From Eonycteris spelaea (lineage: Eukaryota; Chordata; Mammalia; Chiroptera; Pteropodidae), in assembly GCA_003508835.1 (NCBI GenBank), contig PUFA01000027.1, positions 2,604,001-2,668,000 on the forward strand: a stretch of 64,000 nt of DNA, in the 5' to 3' direction. The notes below the pieces were generated by a model, which saw nothing but the letters and a program-made list of their open reading frames with translations, was not told where the DNA came from and searched no databases. Shown here piece after piece: positions 23,980-37,418 of this stretch (positions are counted from its first letter, which is position 1; each line of letters starts with the position of its first letter). The position numbers and the translations under genes are program-made.

Positions 23980-26900
23980 ACCTTTGGAAGGACATCTGGA
24001 CTGAGTCCAGTTTTTGGTTGTAACAAATAAAACTTGGGTGAACATTCATCTATAGGTTTTTGTGTGAACATAAACCCCTATTTCTTTAAGATAAATTGCC
24101 GAGTCATGTGGTAGTAACTGCATGTGTCATTTTTAAAGAAACTGTCAAACCGTTTCCCAAAGTAGTTGAACCATTTTATATTCTCACCAGAAATTTATGA
24201 AAGATCCAGTTTCTTCAGGTCCTTTCCAGAAATTGGTGTTGTCACTATATTTTTCATTTTAGCTCTTCCAATAAGTATGCAGCTCATTTTTGTTTATCAA
24301 AGTTTTGCTATGTTGTATTTTCATTTTAATTCAGTAGATTTTTAAAAAAATCTCCCTTGAGACTAGTTATTTGACACATGGATTATTTAGAAGTTGTTTG
24401 ATTTCTAAGTTTTAGTGATTTTTCTGTTATCTTCCTGTAGTGGAATTTTAGTTTGATTTCATTACGATCAGAGGACATATTTCATATGATCTCAATTCTT
24501 TTAAAGTTGTTAAGGTTTATTTTATGATCTAAGATATAGCCTCCTGTGATCGTCCCATGCACACTGAAAAAAGACTATGTATTCTGCTGTTGTTGGGTGG
24601 AGTGTTCTCATGAATATCAGTTGGATTTCCTTGGTCGATGATATTGTTCAATTCTTTTACATCTTTGCTGACATTATTTTTTCTATTGTTTCTGGCGATT
24701 TCTAACCAACTATGATTTTGGATTTCTCTATTTCTCCTTTTATTTCTGTACATTTTTGCTTTATGCACTTTGCAGCTCTCATGTTTGGTGCATAACATTT
24801 AAGATTGTTGTATCTTCTTGGTGAACTGACCCTTGCGTCATTATGCAATGTTTTGTTTTGTTTTGTCCCTGGTAATTTTTGTTGTTCTGAAGTCTACTTT
24901 ATCTAATATTCATGGTCACTCTGACTTTCTTTTGTTTAGTGTTTGCATGCTATATTTTTCTACCTTTTTTACCTTTAATCTGCTTACAGCACTGCATTTA
25001 AAGTGAGTTTGGTATTTACCAGATCATCAGTCACGCGTTTTTAAAAAATCCCTTCTGCCAATCTTTGCCGTAAAATTAATATGTTTAGACCATTTAGATT
25101 TAAAGTAATTATTGATATTTGAGAATTTATGTCTGCTATTTTATTATTTTTTTCCCTCTGTTTATTTATTCCTCAGTTTCCCCTTTCCTGTCTTTCTCTG
25201 GGCTTGGCAAACATTTTTTAGCATTCTATTTTGATTTATTTATAGTATCATCTCTTTACAGAGTTCTTTTTTTTAAGTAGCTGTTCTAAGGGCTACATTA
25301 AGTAAATATAGCTTATTGTAGTTTATTATTTTCATTATTTTATCACTTAAAATGGGATGTGGATGCAACACCACCATTTAGGTCACTTTACTCTGTCCCT
25401 TTATGACATAGTAGTTGTTTTCGAGAAGTTCTTCTATGTGCATTGAGAACTGTATCAGACATAGCTATATTTTTTACTTTTAAATGTTAAACATAATTTT
25501 TTTAAATTAATGAGGAAGAAATAATCATTTGGACTTACTCATATATTTACCCATTAAGTTGTTCTTTCTTCATTTTTAATGTTCTTCTGGTTTCCTTCTA
25601 ATAGTATTTTCTTTCTGTATAAAGAATTCCTTTTGCTATTCTTTTACTCTGCTGGCAATAAATTCTCTTAGCTTTTATTAAAATCTTCAAATGTATTAGT
25701 TCTTCAGATTCCTGAAGTATATTATCACTGGATATAGAATTCTGGGTCAACAATTCTTTTCTTTCAGTGCTTGAAAACATTTGTACCACTTTCTCTGAAC
25801 TCTGTGATTTTTAATAAGTAATTAGCAATCATTTGGATCATTGTTTCTCTGATCACATGTTGGTTCTTTTTCCTAACTGCTTTCAAAAGTTTTTAAGTTC
25901 TCAGAATTTTGACTATTATGTATGTAGGTATTGACTTCTTTGGGTTTACCCTGTTTGTGGTCCACTCAGTGTCTTGAATTATAGGCTTATATCTTTAATC
26001 AAATTTAGATTTTAGCCATTATTTCTTTAAATATATTTTTCAGTCATGGATTTAAAAATTTTTTTCCCTGAGATTTTGATGAATTGAATGCTAGATCTGT
26101 TATTATCTCATAGGTCTCTAGGACTCCATATATTCAAATGAAATTTTTTCTTTGTGTATTTTTTATTGAATAATTTCTGTCTACAAGTTCACTAATTCTT
26201 TTCTTGTCATTTCCATTCTGCTATTGAGACCATCCAATGAGTTTCTCATTTAGGTTATTGTATTTTTCAGTTCTGGAATTTCCATTTATTTGCCTTTATA
26301 TCTTCTATTTCTTTGTTGATATTTTCTTTAAAAAAAAATATTTGTTTCAAAGCATGCACAATTGCTTCTTAATGCATTTTTGACAGCTTCTTAAAAATCC
26401 TGTTCTGACAGTTCCAACATCTTTGTCACCTAAGTGTTATCATCTGTTTATTGTCTTTTCTTATTTGAGCTTAGATATTCCATGTTCTTGGAATGACAAA
26501 TAATTTTTTCACTGTATCCTGGACATTTTGAGTATTGGGTTATAAGACCCTGATTCCTATTAAATCTTCTTCTTTATCAGCTTATTTAAGTTCAGAATGC
26601 ATATCTTGATACTCTTTTTGTGTGCTGTAGTTCAAATATCAGTTTAGTTTATTAAGTGTGCATTAAGTGTGCAATGTCATTCTAACTTGCTCTGCTTGTG
26701 TTCTACCCACACTTTCTCAGAACTATCTGCATAGGTAAAAGGGTATCACTTTATTAATATCTTTATTGCATGGTGGAGTTTGGAAGATAAGATTTCACCC
26801 TCTGATCCATATGGGGAGGGTCACCTCCCAGTGACTAAAGAAAGAAGTGATAAGTCAGAGTTCTACACACAGGGTCCGTGGGCAAGGGGCACCTCCCTGT

Positions 26901-27400
26901 CACTCCAGGAAGAAAGTCAAGGTCAGAGTTCTGCTCAAAGACTCTGAAGGAAGGAGCACTGCCTATTGCTCCAAGGAGGCATGTGGAAGTCAGAGTTCTG
27001 CCCACCGGCATCCTCCTTGTTACTATAGAGGGAAGAGTAGAAAACACAACTCTACCCACTAGTTCTGCCACTGCAGTGCCTATTGTGATGGGGGAGGGCT
27101 GTACTGTTTTCCCTCCCCCACCCCAAGAACAGGCAGGTACAGTTAAAGAGTTTCTATTCTGTTGGGCCTTACTTTTCCTGACTCTCTGGCTAGAGGAAGC
27201 AGACTTTGCTTGCGACTGTTTCCTGTCTGTGACTGTCAGTGTTTCTAGCTTGCAGGATTCTCTAGCATCCAGGCTGGGGTGTTTACAAGGCAAGAAAAGT
27301 CTCAGGGAACTTACTGCCAGGTTATTCCTCAAATCTTGAGGTCCCTAGATGGTGCCCTTATTTTTTCCTCCCTTCAGAGTCTTCTGTGTCTTACATTTTT
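23980..27400 (-). mobile_element. Long L1M LINE, inverted, with 5' UTR
   Basis: About 3.4 kb of antisense L1, from the 3'-side ('ataaacccctatttctttaagataaattg') through ORF2 antisense ('tttcattacgatcagaggac', 'gtagtggaattttagtttga', 'ttctgaagtctactttatct') to the 5'-UTR side around 26800-27360, which is GC-richer. Many frame breaks; inactive. Its 5' part carries tandem units listed separately. The ORFs of 153-165 codons at 26835-27339 are within this UTR and are not genes. Confidence 0.75.
26821..27060 (-). repeat. Tandem ~54-68 bp units in the L1 5' region
   Basis: The words 'cacctccc..act..agg/aag' followed by GTCAGAGTTCT recur at 26854, 26922 and 26989, with a degraded fourth copy ending near 27057. 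Spacing is 68, 67 and about 54 bp. The units look like 5'-UTR repeats of an old L1, comparable in arrangement to the monomers of rodent L1. Confidence 0.65.
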
Positions 27401-27408
27401 TATTCAAA

Positions 27409-27472
27409 CATATATATATATTTTATTCAAACACATATATGTTTGAAATAATATATATATATATATTATTTT
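27409..27472. repeat. (AT)n-rich tract with inverted copies
   Basis: Two ATATAT runs separated by 'tttattcaaacacatatatg' and its partly inverted partner 'catatatgtttgaaataa', so the region can fold back. Confidence 0.75.
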
Positions 27473-30029
27473 GCTGTGATTACATGGAAAAATAAAATGG
27501 AATGTGTTTACTCCATTATGTCTGGAAACAGCAATCTCCAGAGCAACATTCTTTATAGTAGCTTGTTCCTATTTATGTTTTAGCAGTTTTTTCCCCCCGT
27601 ACTTAATTCTATATGTATATTTTAATCTTTCTAGGATTCTTCTAAAGTTACCCATTCATGTTTTCCTCTGTGGTAATAGATTTTTAAATCACATGTCTTT
27701 TCTGTTATTTCTAGTTGTTCACTGTGGAAAGGAAAGGTGTCCACATGGGATCAGTCTATCATCTAGAATCAGAGTATAAAGAACATTTATTTCTGTAAAT
27801 TTATTTTATGTAAAAGGCTTACACAATATAAAAAACTAAATCATTTAAAACTCATTTAACAAATCTTGCCTATTGAGAATAACAAAATCATATGCAAAGC
27901 AACACTAACTTCAGCAAAAATAGATGCATGAATTAATAAAACATTTGAATATTTAAAACAGGGATTGCTCTGGTTTCACACATACAAATACCAAAGAGAC
28001 AAAATGAGCTATGGCGTAAAGATGCTTTTGAAAAATCAGACAGTTGTTGATTTGGAAATCATTGCTTTGCGTTGACTCCATGGCCAACAGTTAAAGTAAA
28101 ATGTGAATGAGAAGGGAAAAGAAAAAGAATTTAGATGAGAAGCCCAAGGGAGCCCCAGAGAAAAAAGAAAGAAGGAAAGCCTCAGGGGGACTTTTAAAAA
28201 GATTTATCAGAAGTTTCAGAGGAAGACTGGAGGATCAGTGAGTTTTATATAACTACTGAGGTAGAAAAAAGGTACCATTTTGAAAAGCAATCATGGGTTG
28301 ATGTAAGTTGTCTTTAACTCAATCATCCATTATAGTAATTACTTTTATTTACTATTTTACCACTGAAATTAACATAATTTTAAAAAGTAAATTATGATAG
28401 TTGTGGGCATGTAAGGATTTTAATTAAAATGGAAATATGCCTTTTTGCATTTGATAGTTGAAACAAATTATTTTATCTGATGAATATGCGTTAAACACAG
28501 ATAAGAATTTTGTAGCTTAATAAAAAAAAAAAAAACCTTGACAGGTTTTCAATATTTATAAGAATGTTTTATTTAATTACTTCTTCATAGCTGTTAAGTC
28601 CTTCACTATACAGTTGAGAGTATGAATTTAGAGGTCGTTTGTTAAATCTTTTTGGGTAAATTAAAATCTAATTCATATCCTATAGCAGAAAATAAAGTTT
28701 AATTTAGAATTACATTATTTGAACATAAATACATTTATATAATATAAATACAATAGCATTAGTAATGAATAATAAACCATTTCTAAAGATTCTGTTAGAC
28801 CTAGATTAATAAATGAATTAAAATTATAATTAGTAGCTTGTGAGCAAATGGTGCTTAAAAACAACAAATGCAAATAGTGCTTGAAAACAATGCCTTAACT
28901 ATCACCCATATTTTGTAATTTTTAATTAGCAAACCACTCTTTTACAGATTAGATCAAGGAAAGCTTCAATGCAGCTAATGAAATTATCATAAATTATTAA
29001 TTAGCTTGGCCTGAATTATAGTTGTTCTAAAGCAAAAAGCTTAATTTACATCTTCAAATTTAAATGCTTTTCATTTTCTTTCTCTGAAACTTTTCCTCAA
29101 GCCTGACAATTTTGTTAATAGTCAACTTTTCTCTCCATGAGTCACATCAATAGTAAATTGAATGAAATCAAGATTCTTTCCAACAATTTGAGAATTCATT
29201 TAAATTACTGGTGCAGTAGTTCTGTGTACCAGCTTTGAAGACAATTTATGTTACCAATCTTGACTCATAAGGATCTCAATTTATACAAACTAAGGAAAGG
29301 TGAGATGTTTTATGCTACTTTTTTGTCAGTAGTAAGATTTTTTTTTATTTTAAATTTTAAATTAAATCCTGTAAAGAACATCTACAAAATCTTTATTACA
29401 CTTGATGGCTGGATGTATGCTACCTTTAGGAATACTACTATATTCCATTCTATTACAGTAGAAAATTAATAATACCTTAGAAAAATCAGAAAAACAGTTG
29501 AATACTTATGTGTCAATTATCCTCAATAAAGCTGGAGGGAAAAGATTGATACTAGGTGGAAAAATATTTTGAAAATGAGTACTTCATCTTTTCTGTTCCA
29601 TTTTAAATACAATTTTATACTTAGTATTCCTACATACAGAGTCATTATTATTATAGCCATATTTTATTCTGGGTATACCCAGGTCATAGCAAGTCACAGT
29701 TATCGTGGGAAGGTGTGTTTACAATTAATACAATATGGATGGCCCCTCTAGAGTCCCTGGCCTAAGAGTTTCCTCCTGTGCAAGATACTGAGATGGCAAA
29801 GAAATATGATGCTATCAGTAAAGTTAGGGAAAAAAGATATGTGAAAATAATTTTTATGAAAACCAAAACGTAACAATAAAACATATTCAAAATACTACAG
29901 GAATGCAAAGGAAGAATTTATAAGCCCAAAGAAGTCACGGGCTTATAAAGACGAGACCCACTACCTTGTCTGCTTTTAAAGACGCGTTAACTGAGGGTAG
30001 GTCTTCACAGTTAGAGTAGTGCAGTTTAA

Positions 30030-30235
30030 TTATAACAATGAGCTGCCATTTGTCGAATTCTTATTATGGACAAGGCCCTATGCCAAGTAATCAATGTGCC
30101 TTTCTTTTTATGTAACTCACACAAATCTCGTGCCATAGGTATTTTTATAATCTCCATTTTACTGATAAGGAATCTTGAAGTCCACAGAAGTGAAATAGCC
30201 AGTGAAGGCCACACAGTTCTTCTAAGAGGTGGGAA
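30030..30235 (-). repeat. MIR SINE, inverted
   Basis: Reversed MIR core: 'cattttactgataaggaatc', 'agccagtgaaggccacacag', preceded by 'attatggacaaggccctatg'. Confidence 0.75.
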
Positions 30236-30484
30236 TGGTGTCATGGAGAAGGAGCTGGGTCTAACAGGTAAGGGCGTGCACAGAGGACTCTTAACACGTC
30301 AGAGTGTGAATCGTGAGTGATCTCTGCATGAGAAGTCAGCACATTATGACCAGACTCAGGTTGTGGATTTCTAAAGGGTACTTTAGGAAACTGAGAAAGA
30401 AAAAAAAAAAAATCCAGTCTTGAGGCTAGCATCCAGGAGCGATGGCTCTGTGACAACGGCCTACCTTACCGTTACCCTGGGCAC

Positions 30485-30640
30485 GTCGGGATCCAAACCC
30501 TGCCTCTATCGATACACCTAGTGTGACCTTTAGAAAGTTATTTAACCTCTCATCCCTGATGCCTCTTCATGAAATATACATGAGTAGTCTTTGTTAAAAC
30601 TGAATAGTAAATGCTTAATAAATGTTAAACTTCTCACTAT
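30485..30640 (+). repeat. MIR SINE, plus strand, partial
   Basis: 'gtgacctttagaaagttatttaacctctca' followed by a 3' end 'atgcttaataaatgtta' fits the MIR core and tail. Confidence 0.75.
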
Positions 30641-31085
30641 TGACCCCAAGGAGAAGGGTAGGATGGGTGTGGGGTGTCACAAATCCTCAGAAATACTGTG
30701 AAAATTTGTGTGTGAGGATACATAGAAGGGAGGGTGGAAACTTAATATCTACATACCAGTGTAAAAAAATCGCATTATTTAGTAAACTTTAATTCAAATT
30801 AAACACGACCTGGAGCCCTCAGTCTGCCTTAGAGGGCAGGAAATCCAAGCTTGGTCGTTACTGATTCTTGCAGTCGCCTCCTTGGGTAGTATACAGATTC
30901 TCAAACTTGCCAGGAGGCCTCCCATGAATGGATTAGTAGGTTATGTTCTGAGCAACCTCAGGGGCACCATTCACATCTCAAGAGGCTTGACCACATTCTT
31001 GGAAGGGGGGAGGGGGAGACTGAGGTAAAAATAGAGCATGAAACAACCCACCAATTAACATTTCAATAAATTATCCAGCCACATG

Positions 31086-31086
<1 letters not shown>

Positions 31087-31115
<29 letters not shown>
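31087..31115. repeat. T29 homopolymer
   Basis: Twenty-nine Ts. It might be the reversed tail of a minus-strand retroinsertion, but the following sequence (aggaaagaagagagtcc) is not a SINE I recognise. Confidence 0.9.
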
Positions 31116-31117
<2 letters not shown>

Positions 31118-32199
31118 GAAAGAAGAGAGTCCATACCTTTCATTAGATTCTCAAAGCAAAGAGGGAGGCTGATTTGATCCAGCAAAAGAGATGGGTGTCA
31201 AACCTCTGTGCTCCACAAAGCAGGAAAACATCACATTTGCATTGATTATAGACCCTTTTCATAGTGCTGACACATCTATGAGCTTTGAGTGGCCTCATTA
31301 TTTTTTTTATTAAATTGAGTCAGGGTGGGGCCCCCATTCAACCTACATGCAGATGGGGTCATTGTGACTGAACCGCAAGATACACAATAGATAATAAATT
31401 CTGGGAAATGAAATCTGTCATCAGACCACTCTTTCACACAACAAAAAAACCAAGATGGGGTATAACATTGAGACTTGAGGCAAAGACATCCCCAAGATAA
31501 AGAGGCAGAATTGCATTCACTGCGTTATAAAGCATGGGGCCTCTTCTGTGGACAGAACAGGAAAGGGCCCGTATTGATTCAGTAAAAAGTATGTAAAACT
31601 ATTGAGCACAAGACCGTACATGCAATGGAAGGGAGCCTGTGGAATACACAATGGTTTTGCAAGTAAATGTGGACACCTGAACGGTGCATCATTAGCCTCA
31701 TCTTCTCATGCAGAGAGACAGCATTTGTAGAAGAGTAGCATGGAAAACACTCAGGTTAATGAACAAAGTCCGCACTAAGTCACATCTGTCATTTTAAGTG
31801 CTCCTTACAGTGATCATTTTTGTTAGCATTTAGTTTTTCTAAAATTCAATTGATCAGACCTGAATCCACGATTAATTACCTGAGTCTGACTAGACATAAG
31901 TGGGTACTAATGAGCAGTAAACGAATGTCCAAGTCCCATTTTTAGCATTGTTCCTGCACTGAGTAGTGTCCGCTTTCAACATCCCATTGCCTGGAAGTTC
32001 CTATTTCGTACGGTTCAATTTAGTCTTTTGTCACTTTGATTCCACAATTTTTTAATAATTAAAAAAATCAAATGCTCTCAGAGTTTTTGAGGTGTCATAC
32101 AATCATATTTTCTATTTTTTTTATTATTACAGAAAAATCATCCATCAATCAAGAAACTTGCAGATTCATCACTGGTATGTGAGCGTAATACATACTACA

Positions 32200-32345
32200 T
32201 GAAATTTGAGTTGGACAGATACAATTATGTAACCTGTTTCTTCATTTATTAAACGGGAATAGTACCTACCTCACCGTGCCACAGGTGATATAAGTAAAAT
32301 GTCTAGCACAGTGTCAGGATATGATCAGTACTGAATAAACAGTAG
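32200..32345 (+). repeat. MIR SINE, plus strand
   Basis: 'aacctgtttcttcatttatt', 'gaatagtacctacctcaccg', then 'agcacagtgtcaggatatga' and 'actgaataaacagtag' follow the MIR order. Confidence 0.8.
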
Positions 32346-32404
32346 TTTTTCTTACTTCAAAGTAAAAGTATTAAACAACTAATATACAGACATTTTATCT
32401 TGTG

Positions 32405-32520
32405 AGTTCTGAGATGATGAAATTTTTGAGCTGGAGAGGCCCTCAGTACAAACTTTTATTATATAGATGAGAAAACTGAAGAACTGAGAAAGCAAAAAGA
32501 CTTATTCAAAGTGAAATATC
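32405..32520 (-). repeat. Ancient SINE-like fragment
   Basis: 'gagctggagaggccctcagt' followed by 'tagatgagaaaactgaagaa' matches a widespread ancient mammalian repeat related in its core to MIR. The same pattern recurs at 41076-41160. Confidence 0.5.
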
Positions 32521-33165
32521 TAGTTTTCTCATTAAATAACTATTTGTTTAATGAAGGACTGATAACATTACATCATCACTGGAAACCAATTTCTCATGTA
32601 TCAAGTAATGATCTTTCTCCTAGAAGGATGGCTTATCACCACATGTAGCAATGTTAGATGTAAAATGTAAAAAAGAATGAGAAAATTTGTATGAATGCCT
32701 CTTTTTAAATACATATTTCCTTGAAAAATATGTATTTATAGCAATTTACCTGTAACCTATTTAACTATTTAGTTAAAAATGCATTGATTTATCGATTACC
32801 CACTTATGTAATGTAACGTATTTAACAGCCATTTAATAGCTGTTTGATTGTCTATTCAAAAAAAAATAGCATTGTTGGAAAAATCCATTAATATATAATA
32901 CAGTTCATTGGGCATATTTCTGATGTTTATAATTTAGTAAATTTATTTCCCACTATATCAGTCTTATCAGATTTATATGCAAAAATACTAAAATGGTAAA
33001 TTTTCATATAAAAGAAAAAGGCATTTGATATATGAATTTTAAAATAGTGGTTTCCTAGAAATTACACTGTGGCAGTTCTGCCTTCCTGAGGTTATTCAAC
33101 AACACTTCAGTTTATATAATTACCACGCTAGCCTCCCTTACAGAGCCCACAAGGCACCCAGGTTG

Positions 33166-33179
33166 GTCACTATGGCAAC
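33166..33179 (+). promoter_or_regulatory. Candidate RFX X-box
   Basis: GTCACTATGGCAAC fits GTNRCC-N2-RGYAAC at 11 of 12 defined positions (the sixth base is T rather than C). The site lies in non-repeat DNA about 17 kb upstream of ASB4. Single motif matches of this size occur by chance, so the call is tentative. Confidence 0.3.
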
Positions 33180-34837
33180 AGATTCTGAATCAGAGTAGCC
33201 CCATCCTAGTACTATGCATAAAACCTCTTCTTAAAAAAAGTTTTGTGTTTTTTTTTTTTTAATTTTAAATACATTTCCCAAATTACAGGAACACAATTTC
33301 TGGGTATTTGTTCTAGTTTCTTGTAAGTATAATTTGACCAATAAATGTCTGGGCACACACAATTTCTTGAGTAGCAAAGGAAATATGATGCAAACATTTA
33401 AATACAGATTTTGTTTTCATTCTGGGCACCATTTTGTAAAGAGGAAGAAGAAAATAACATTTCAGGCTTAAAAACACTGAAGAAATAGCTATGGGAGGAA
33501 ATCAACTCTCTTTCACTTTATGCTGTAACAAGAGCTGTTTTATGCTTATTTTTTAGACTCTTAAAATGCACAGATCTAAGCAAATAAAACACTCTCTTTC
33601 CATTAATTTTTAGAAAAAGAACAAACATGTGTTGCAAGGGCCACCTTTATAAACCTTGCACAATAAAATTCTCTTTTGATCTATAAAGCAAAAGGAACAC
33701 AGATTTGCTGAAGATTCCTGTCTATCCCACATCTCCAGGAGGCTGATAAAACCTTGCCCAGGCTGCAGAGGAAGCTACTTTCTCATTTCCTGTTTGCCGT
33801 TTGGACAGGCTTTGCAGCTGTGGTGACTGAATATGCGCAGCAAGGCTGATAATGCTCACAGTTACATAATAGGACTTCGCAAAGCCCTGCCCCATCCATT
33901 AACTCATTTGAAACTAAAAGGAGGGTTTTCTTTTCTCCCATTAGGAAAGATATTTATAAATTTTATTTAAAAATTTTTTCTGATCTACCACCAAACAACA
34001 GAAAGAAATTCACACAATAACTCATTGTGTAGTAACCTGTTTACAAAGTAAGCTCAACTTTTTATTTGTTTTCTTCCAGTGCCTTAAGGTCAGCCCCTAT
34101 TCTATGCCATATTTCTATTTTCAGCTGCAGGCTGATTTATTTCCTAATGACCTCTTTGAAAAGGCTCCTTTTTCCTTTTCCCTCTTGGCTCCGTTCTCAC
34201 TGTGTTTTCTAGGGTATATATCCTTCCCCACTCCCCAGCAGCCCTATGACTTAGAAAGAATGTACAATATCTGCCCCGGCCTACATAAAAGCAGAAACGT
34301 GGTCCCTTTGGTGGACGTGACTTAGCCCATAGAAAACACGGTTGGCCTTGGAGTCAGGTTTGATCCCCCAGGACTCCGGCTCCCACGTGATTTCCCGATT
34401 TCTTTCCTGTGGGCTCCCTCATTTGCAAAACAATGTGGACTCCAGTTCTTGCCTTTCTAACTAAAGGAAAGAGGAGGAAGGTCAGGCTTGGCTGTGTCAA
34501 GGATCTTTCACTCTGCTGAGCCGGCCCCCTCCATTTATTCGGGCCCCAGTATGTTTAAAAATGAATTTAAAAATTGCACCGAAGTTGAAATATCTGCTTA
34601 GCGATTGTAGTTGTAAGATTAACAGAGGACCTTCAGTGTTGTGGGTGTCTCTCTGTGACTGTGCGTATCTAACCACATTTGGAAATAAAAACAAATGTCT
34701 ACATTTTCGGCCCTTACTGAATTTGAAGTCCTGGCACGATGCCCTCTTGTCTCAATAGAGGAATGTCCCAACGTGAACTTGAGGAGTCTAGAGGAAAGCA
34801 GTGGAGCAACAGAGATATTGGGCCAAAGGTGACAGGT

Positions 34838-35060
34838 TAATAATGGCTAATACTTGGAGAGCATTTCCTGTGTACCAGGGACGATTTTAAGGATTTTATG
34901 TCTGCTGACGTAGTATGCTTCCTTAGGCAGGGACTACTGGTATCCACGTTTTTATACATGGAGAAACTGAAGCACAGAAAGATTGAATAACTTACTCAAG
35001 TTTGCACAACTAGCAGTGGGATTGAGCCTATGCCCCCAAGCACTGTGCCATTTGATTTCT
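34838..35060 (-). repeat. MIR SINE, inverted
   Basis: 'cttggagagcatttcctgtg', 'atacatggagaaactgaagc', 'actagcagtgggattgagcc' give the reversed MIR core in order. Confidence 0.85.
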
Positions 35061-35394
35061 TAACTGGATACAGAGCAGAAAACGCAGGTACAAAGCAGAA
35101 AACTCAGGGACCGAAGGGGGGAGTATGAGTACCCTCAGACTCACAGCGGAGGGAGGGATGTGGATATGCGGTGGCAATGGTGGTGGGGACTTAGAATATC
35201 ATTAACAAAATGAGGCGGGGACTTAGCAACACATGCCATATTGATTATCCCCTCATTCCACGGCTGTCCCCAGGGCCGAGGAACTGGGCAAACAAGGTTG
35301 GTATCTGCACTCACATTCTCTCCCCATAGGCCATATGATATATTCAAATCACAATGGAAAGTGCCGGTTTTTCAATGACACGTGGAATCTGATC

Positions 35395-35580
35395 CACTTC
35401 ATAGGCATGTGACTCGGGCAGTCGCCCAGGGCCCTGTGCGCTCAATGACCCAGCACTTGGATTAATGCTCTATTGTCACCGTCTTGAAAGTCCTAACGAT
35501 TTTTGAACAAAGAGGTCCGTCCCATGTTTTGTTTTGCCGTGGGCCCCACAAATCACGCAGCCAGCCCTGTGTGGGATCCT
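35395..35580. mobile_element. Ancient DNA-transposon-like fragment
   Basis: The order 'gggcagtcgcccagggccct', 'ccgtcttgaaagtcctaacg', 'tttttgaacaaagaggtccg', 'gggccccacaaatcacgcag' matches an old interspersed repeat that I associate with short DNA-transposon relics; family not named. Confidence 0.4.
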
Positions 35581-36389
35581 GAGCGATCTGGAGAAGTTCG
35601 TAGCCCTGATTTTCCAGGGGAGACAAGATTCTATTTCCCTGTGGTGCCTCTGGAACTGCAGTGCTGTAAGTCTGCATTTGCCCGTTAGTGGATTTGCATT
35701 TTGCTGCGATCTAATACTTTTCCTCACAGGGGAAAGCAGTCAGCTCTCACTAATAGGGGCTTTAATGATGCCCTGCCAAGGTCCACGTGCATGGCCGGGA
35801 GCAAAAAGGCTCAGGACAGGCTTCAAATTCAACAGCGGGGGTTAACTACAAGGGGCCCTCTTTGCAGAAGGATAAAACACTGTTAACCTCAGCAAGATTT
35901 GCAGCTGGCCCCAAGGAGCGCTCCTGCAGGGTAACAGAGGTCTATGCATACAAATGTCCCCCTGGAAATTTGTATTTCCTGTTCCACAGTGTTTGTGTAA
36001 TTTAGGTATGCCATACTTAAGACAAGATGTGCCAAAATTTGTAAAGAAAATCAAACTGCCTCAGTACAAGGAAGACAATCTGATAAGTCCTCTATTTCCT
36101 CTCTCAATGCTCCAGCTGTTTGGCACTAGAATAAACAATTGCTCAACAGTGGCGAGTTTCCATGGAATCGTTCGTTGCTCCCGAGGCTTTTTCTGATGTG
36201 AAGGGTAGTGAGCTGATTTTCTCCACCAGGGCAGTAATGATACCAATGAGCAGAAACTATGAGGGGGGAAAGCAACTTCTCAAAGAAGACAAAGAGGGAA
36301 TTTCACGCCTCTATCATTCAGGGGAAGGCTGAACCTTCATCTTCAAGGAGATCTGTGGGGCTTTGCTGAATTAATTATGATGGCTGCCA

Positions 36390-36580
36390 TCTTCTGCCCT
36401 CTACTATGTCCCAGACACCCTTGAACGGCTTTACCCATGGCAACCTAGTCAATCCTCACAACAAGCCCATGAGGTAGGTATTATTATTATCATCTCCACT
36501 CATAAGGTGAAGGACCTGAGGCTCAGAAAGGGTAAGCAGTTAAGTCAGGAGAGCAGCTGTGGGGCTGCAGGAGCTACAGG
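36390..36580 (-). repeat. MIR SINE, inverted
   Basis: 'caatcctcacaacaagccca' then 'tgaggtaggtattattatta' and 'gacctgaggctcagaaaggg'; clear reversed MIR. Confidence 0.9.
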
Positions 36581-37374
36581 CTCATCCAGAACAATCGCAG
36601 GCAGCGTGGAGTTCCCAATGGGGCCTGACTGTGTGTGCAGCTGCTGATGCGCGTCCTGTTTGTCCTCACAATAAACCTCCATTACCGAGGAAAGCATGAT
36701 TGGTCGCCCTTGCTTCTGCAACCTGAAAGAGCCTATAGAATACAGATCCTATTGTGAATGCTTTTGTAATTTGGAGATTCCTTTTTTATATACATATCAA
36801 CAGAATAATTAGCCTCTTAATGTATCCAAGGGGAATTCAGGAGGAGGATGAAGAAGCTGCTCCTGTTTTTGAAGCATTTGCGATCATTGTTGGAGAGACA
36901 GAGCCAACAGATGGGGAACAATAGTGAGGGACTCAAGAACTGGTGTAAGCAAATGAAGCAGCATGGTCTTTGCCCATGAATGGTGTGGGAAATGAGAGAA
37001 GGGTAGGGTGTTTACTCACTGGTTATGGCGTTAGGGATTATGGGAGATGGAAAGAAGAAACTGGGAGGCTTTGGGCATTTATTTTATATCTTAATCTTTA
37101 GATTTAACCTCATCAAATATACAATAAAGCCATAAATGATCTCAAAGACTCTTTCCAGCTTTACATTCAAGGAATCCTAACTTTTTTTGTAAAGCTAGAT
37201 TTTCACGTGTGGAATCTGCTTAAAAGTCGAGGCACATCATAACAGATATGGCCCAGACCGAAGACCACGTGGTGAGGTTGATATAGTTTCTTGATTTCAC
37301 ATGAGCTCCCAAGAGTATTTGTTTCCTGAACTTTAGCCCTTTAGCTTTTCTTGGCTACTCAATTTAATGATTGC

Positions 37375-37379
<5 letters not shown>

Positions 37380-37418
<39 letters not shown>

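Noticed and set aside
26835..27339. Opposed ORFs of 165 and 153 codons
   Set aside because: Both lie in the GC-richer 5' UTR of an inverted L1, with tandem units, so they are not genes.
35141..36250. Cluster of short overlapping ORFs suggesting a hidden gene
   Set aside because: None exceeds 103 codons, frames conflict on both strands, no consistent splice sites join them, and part overlaps an old DNA-transposon fragment.
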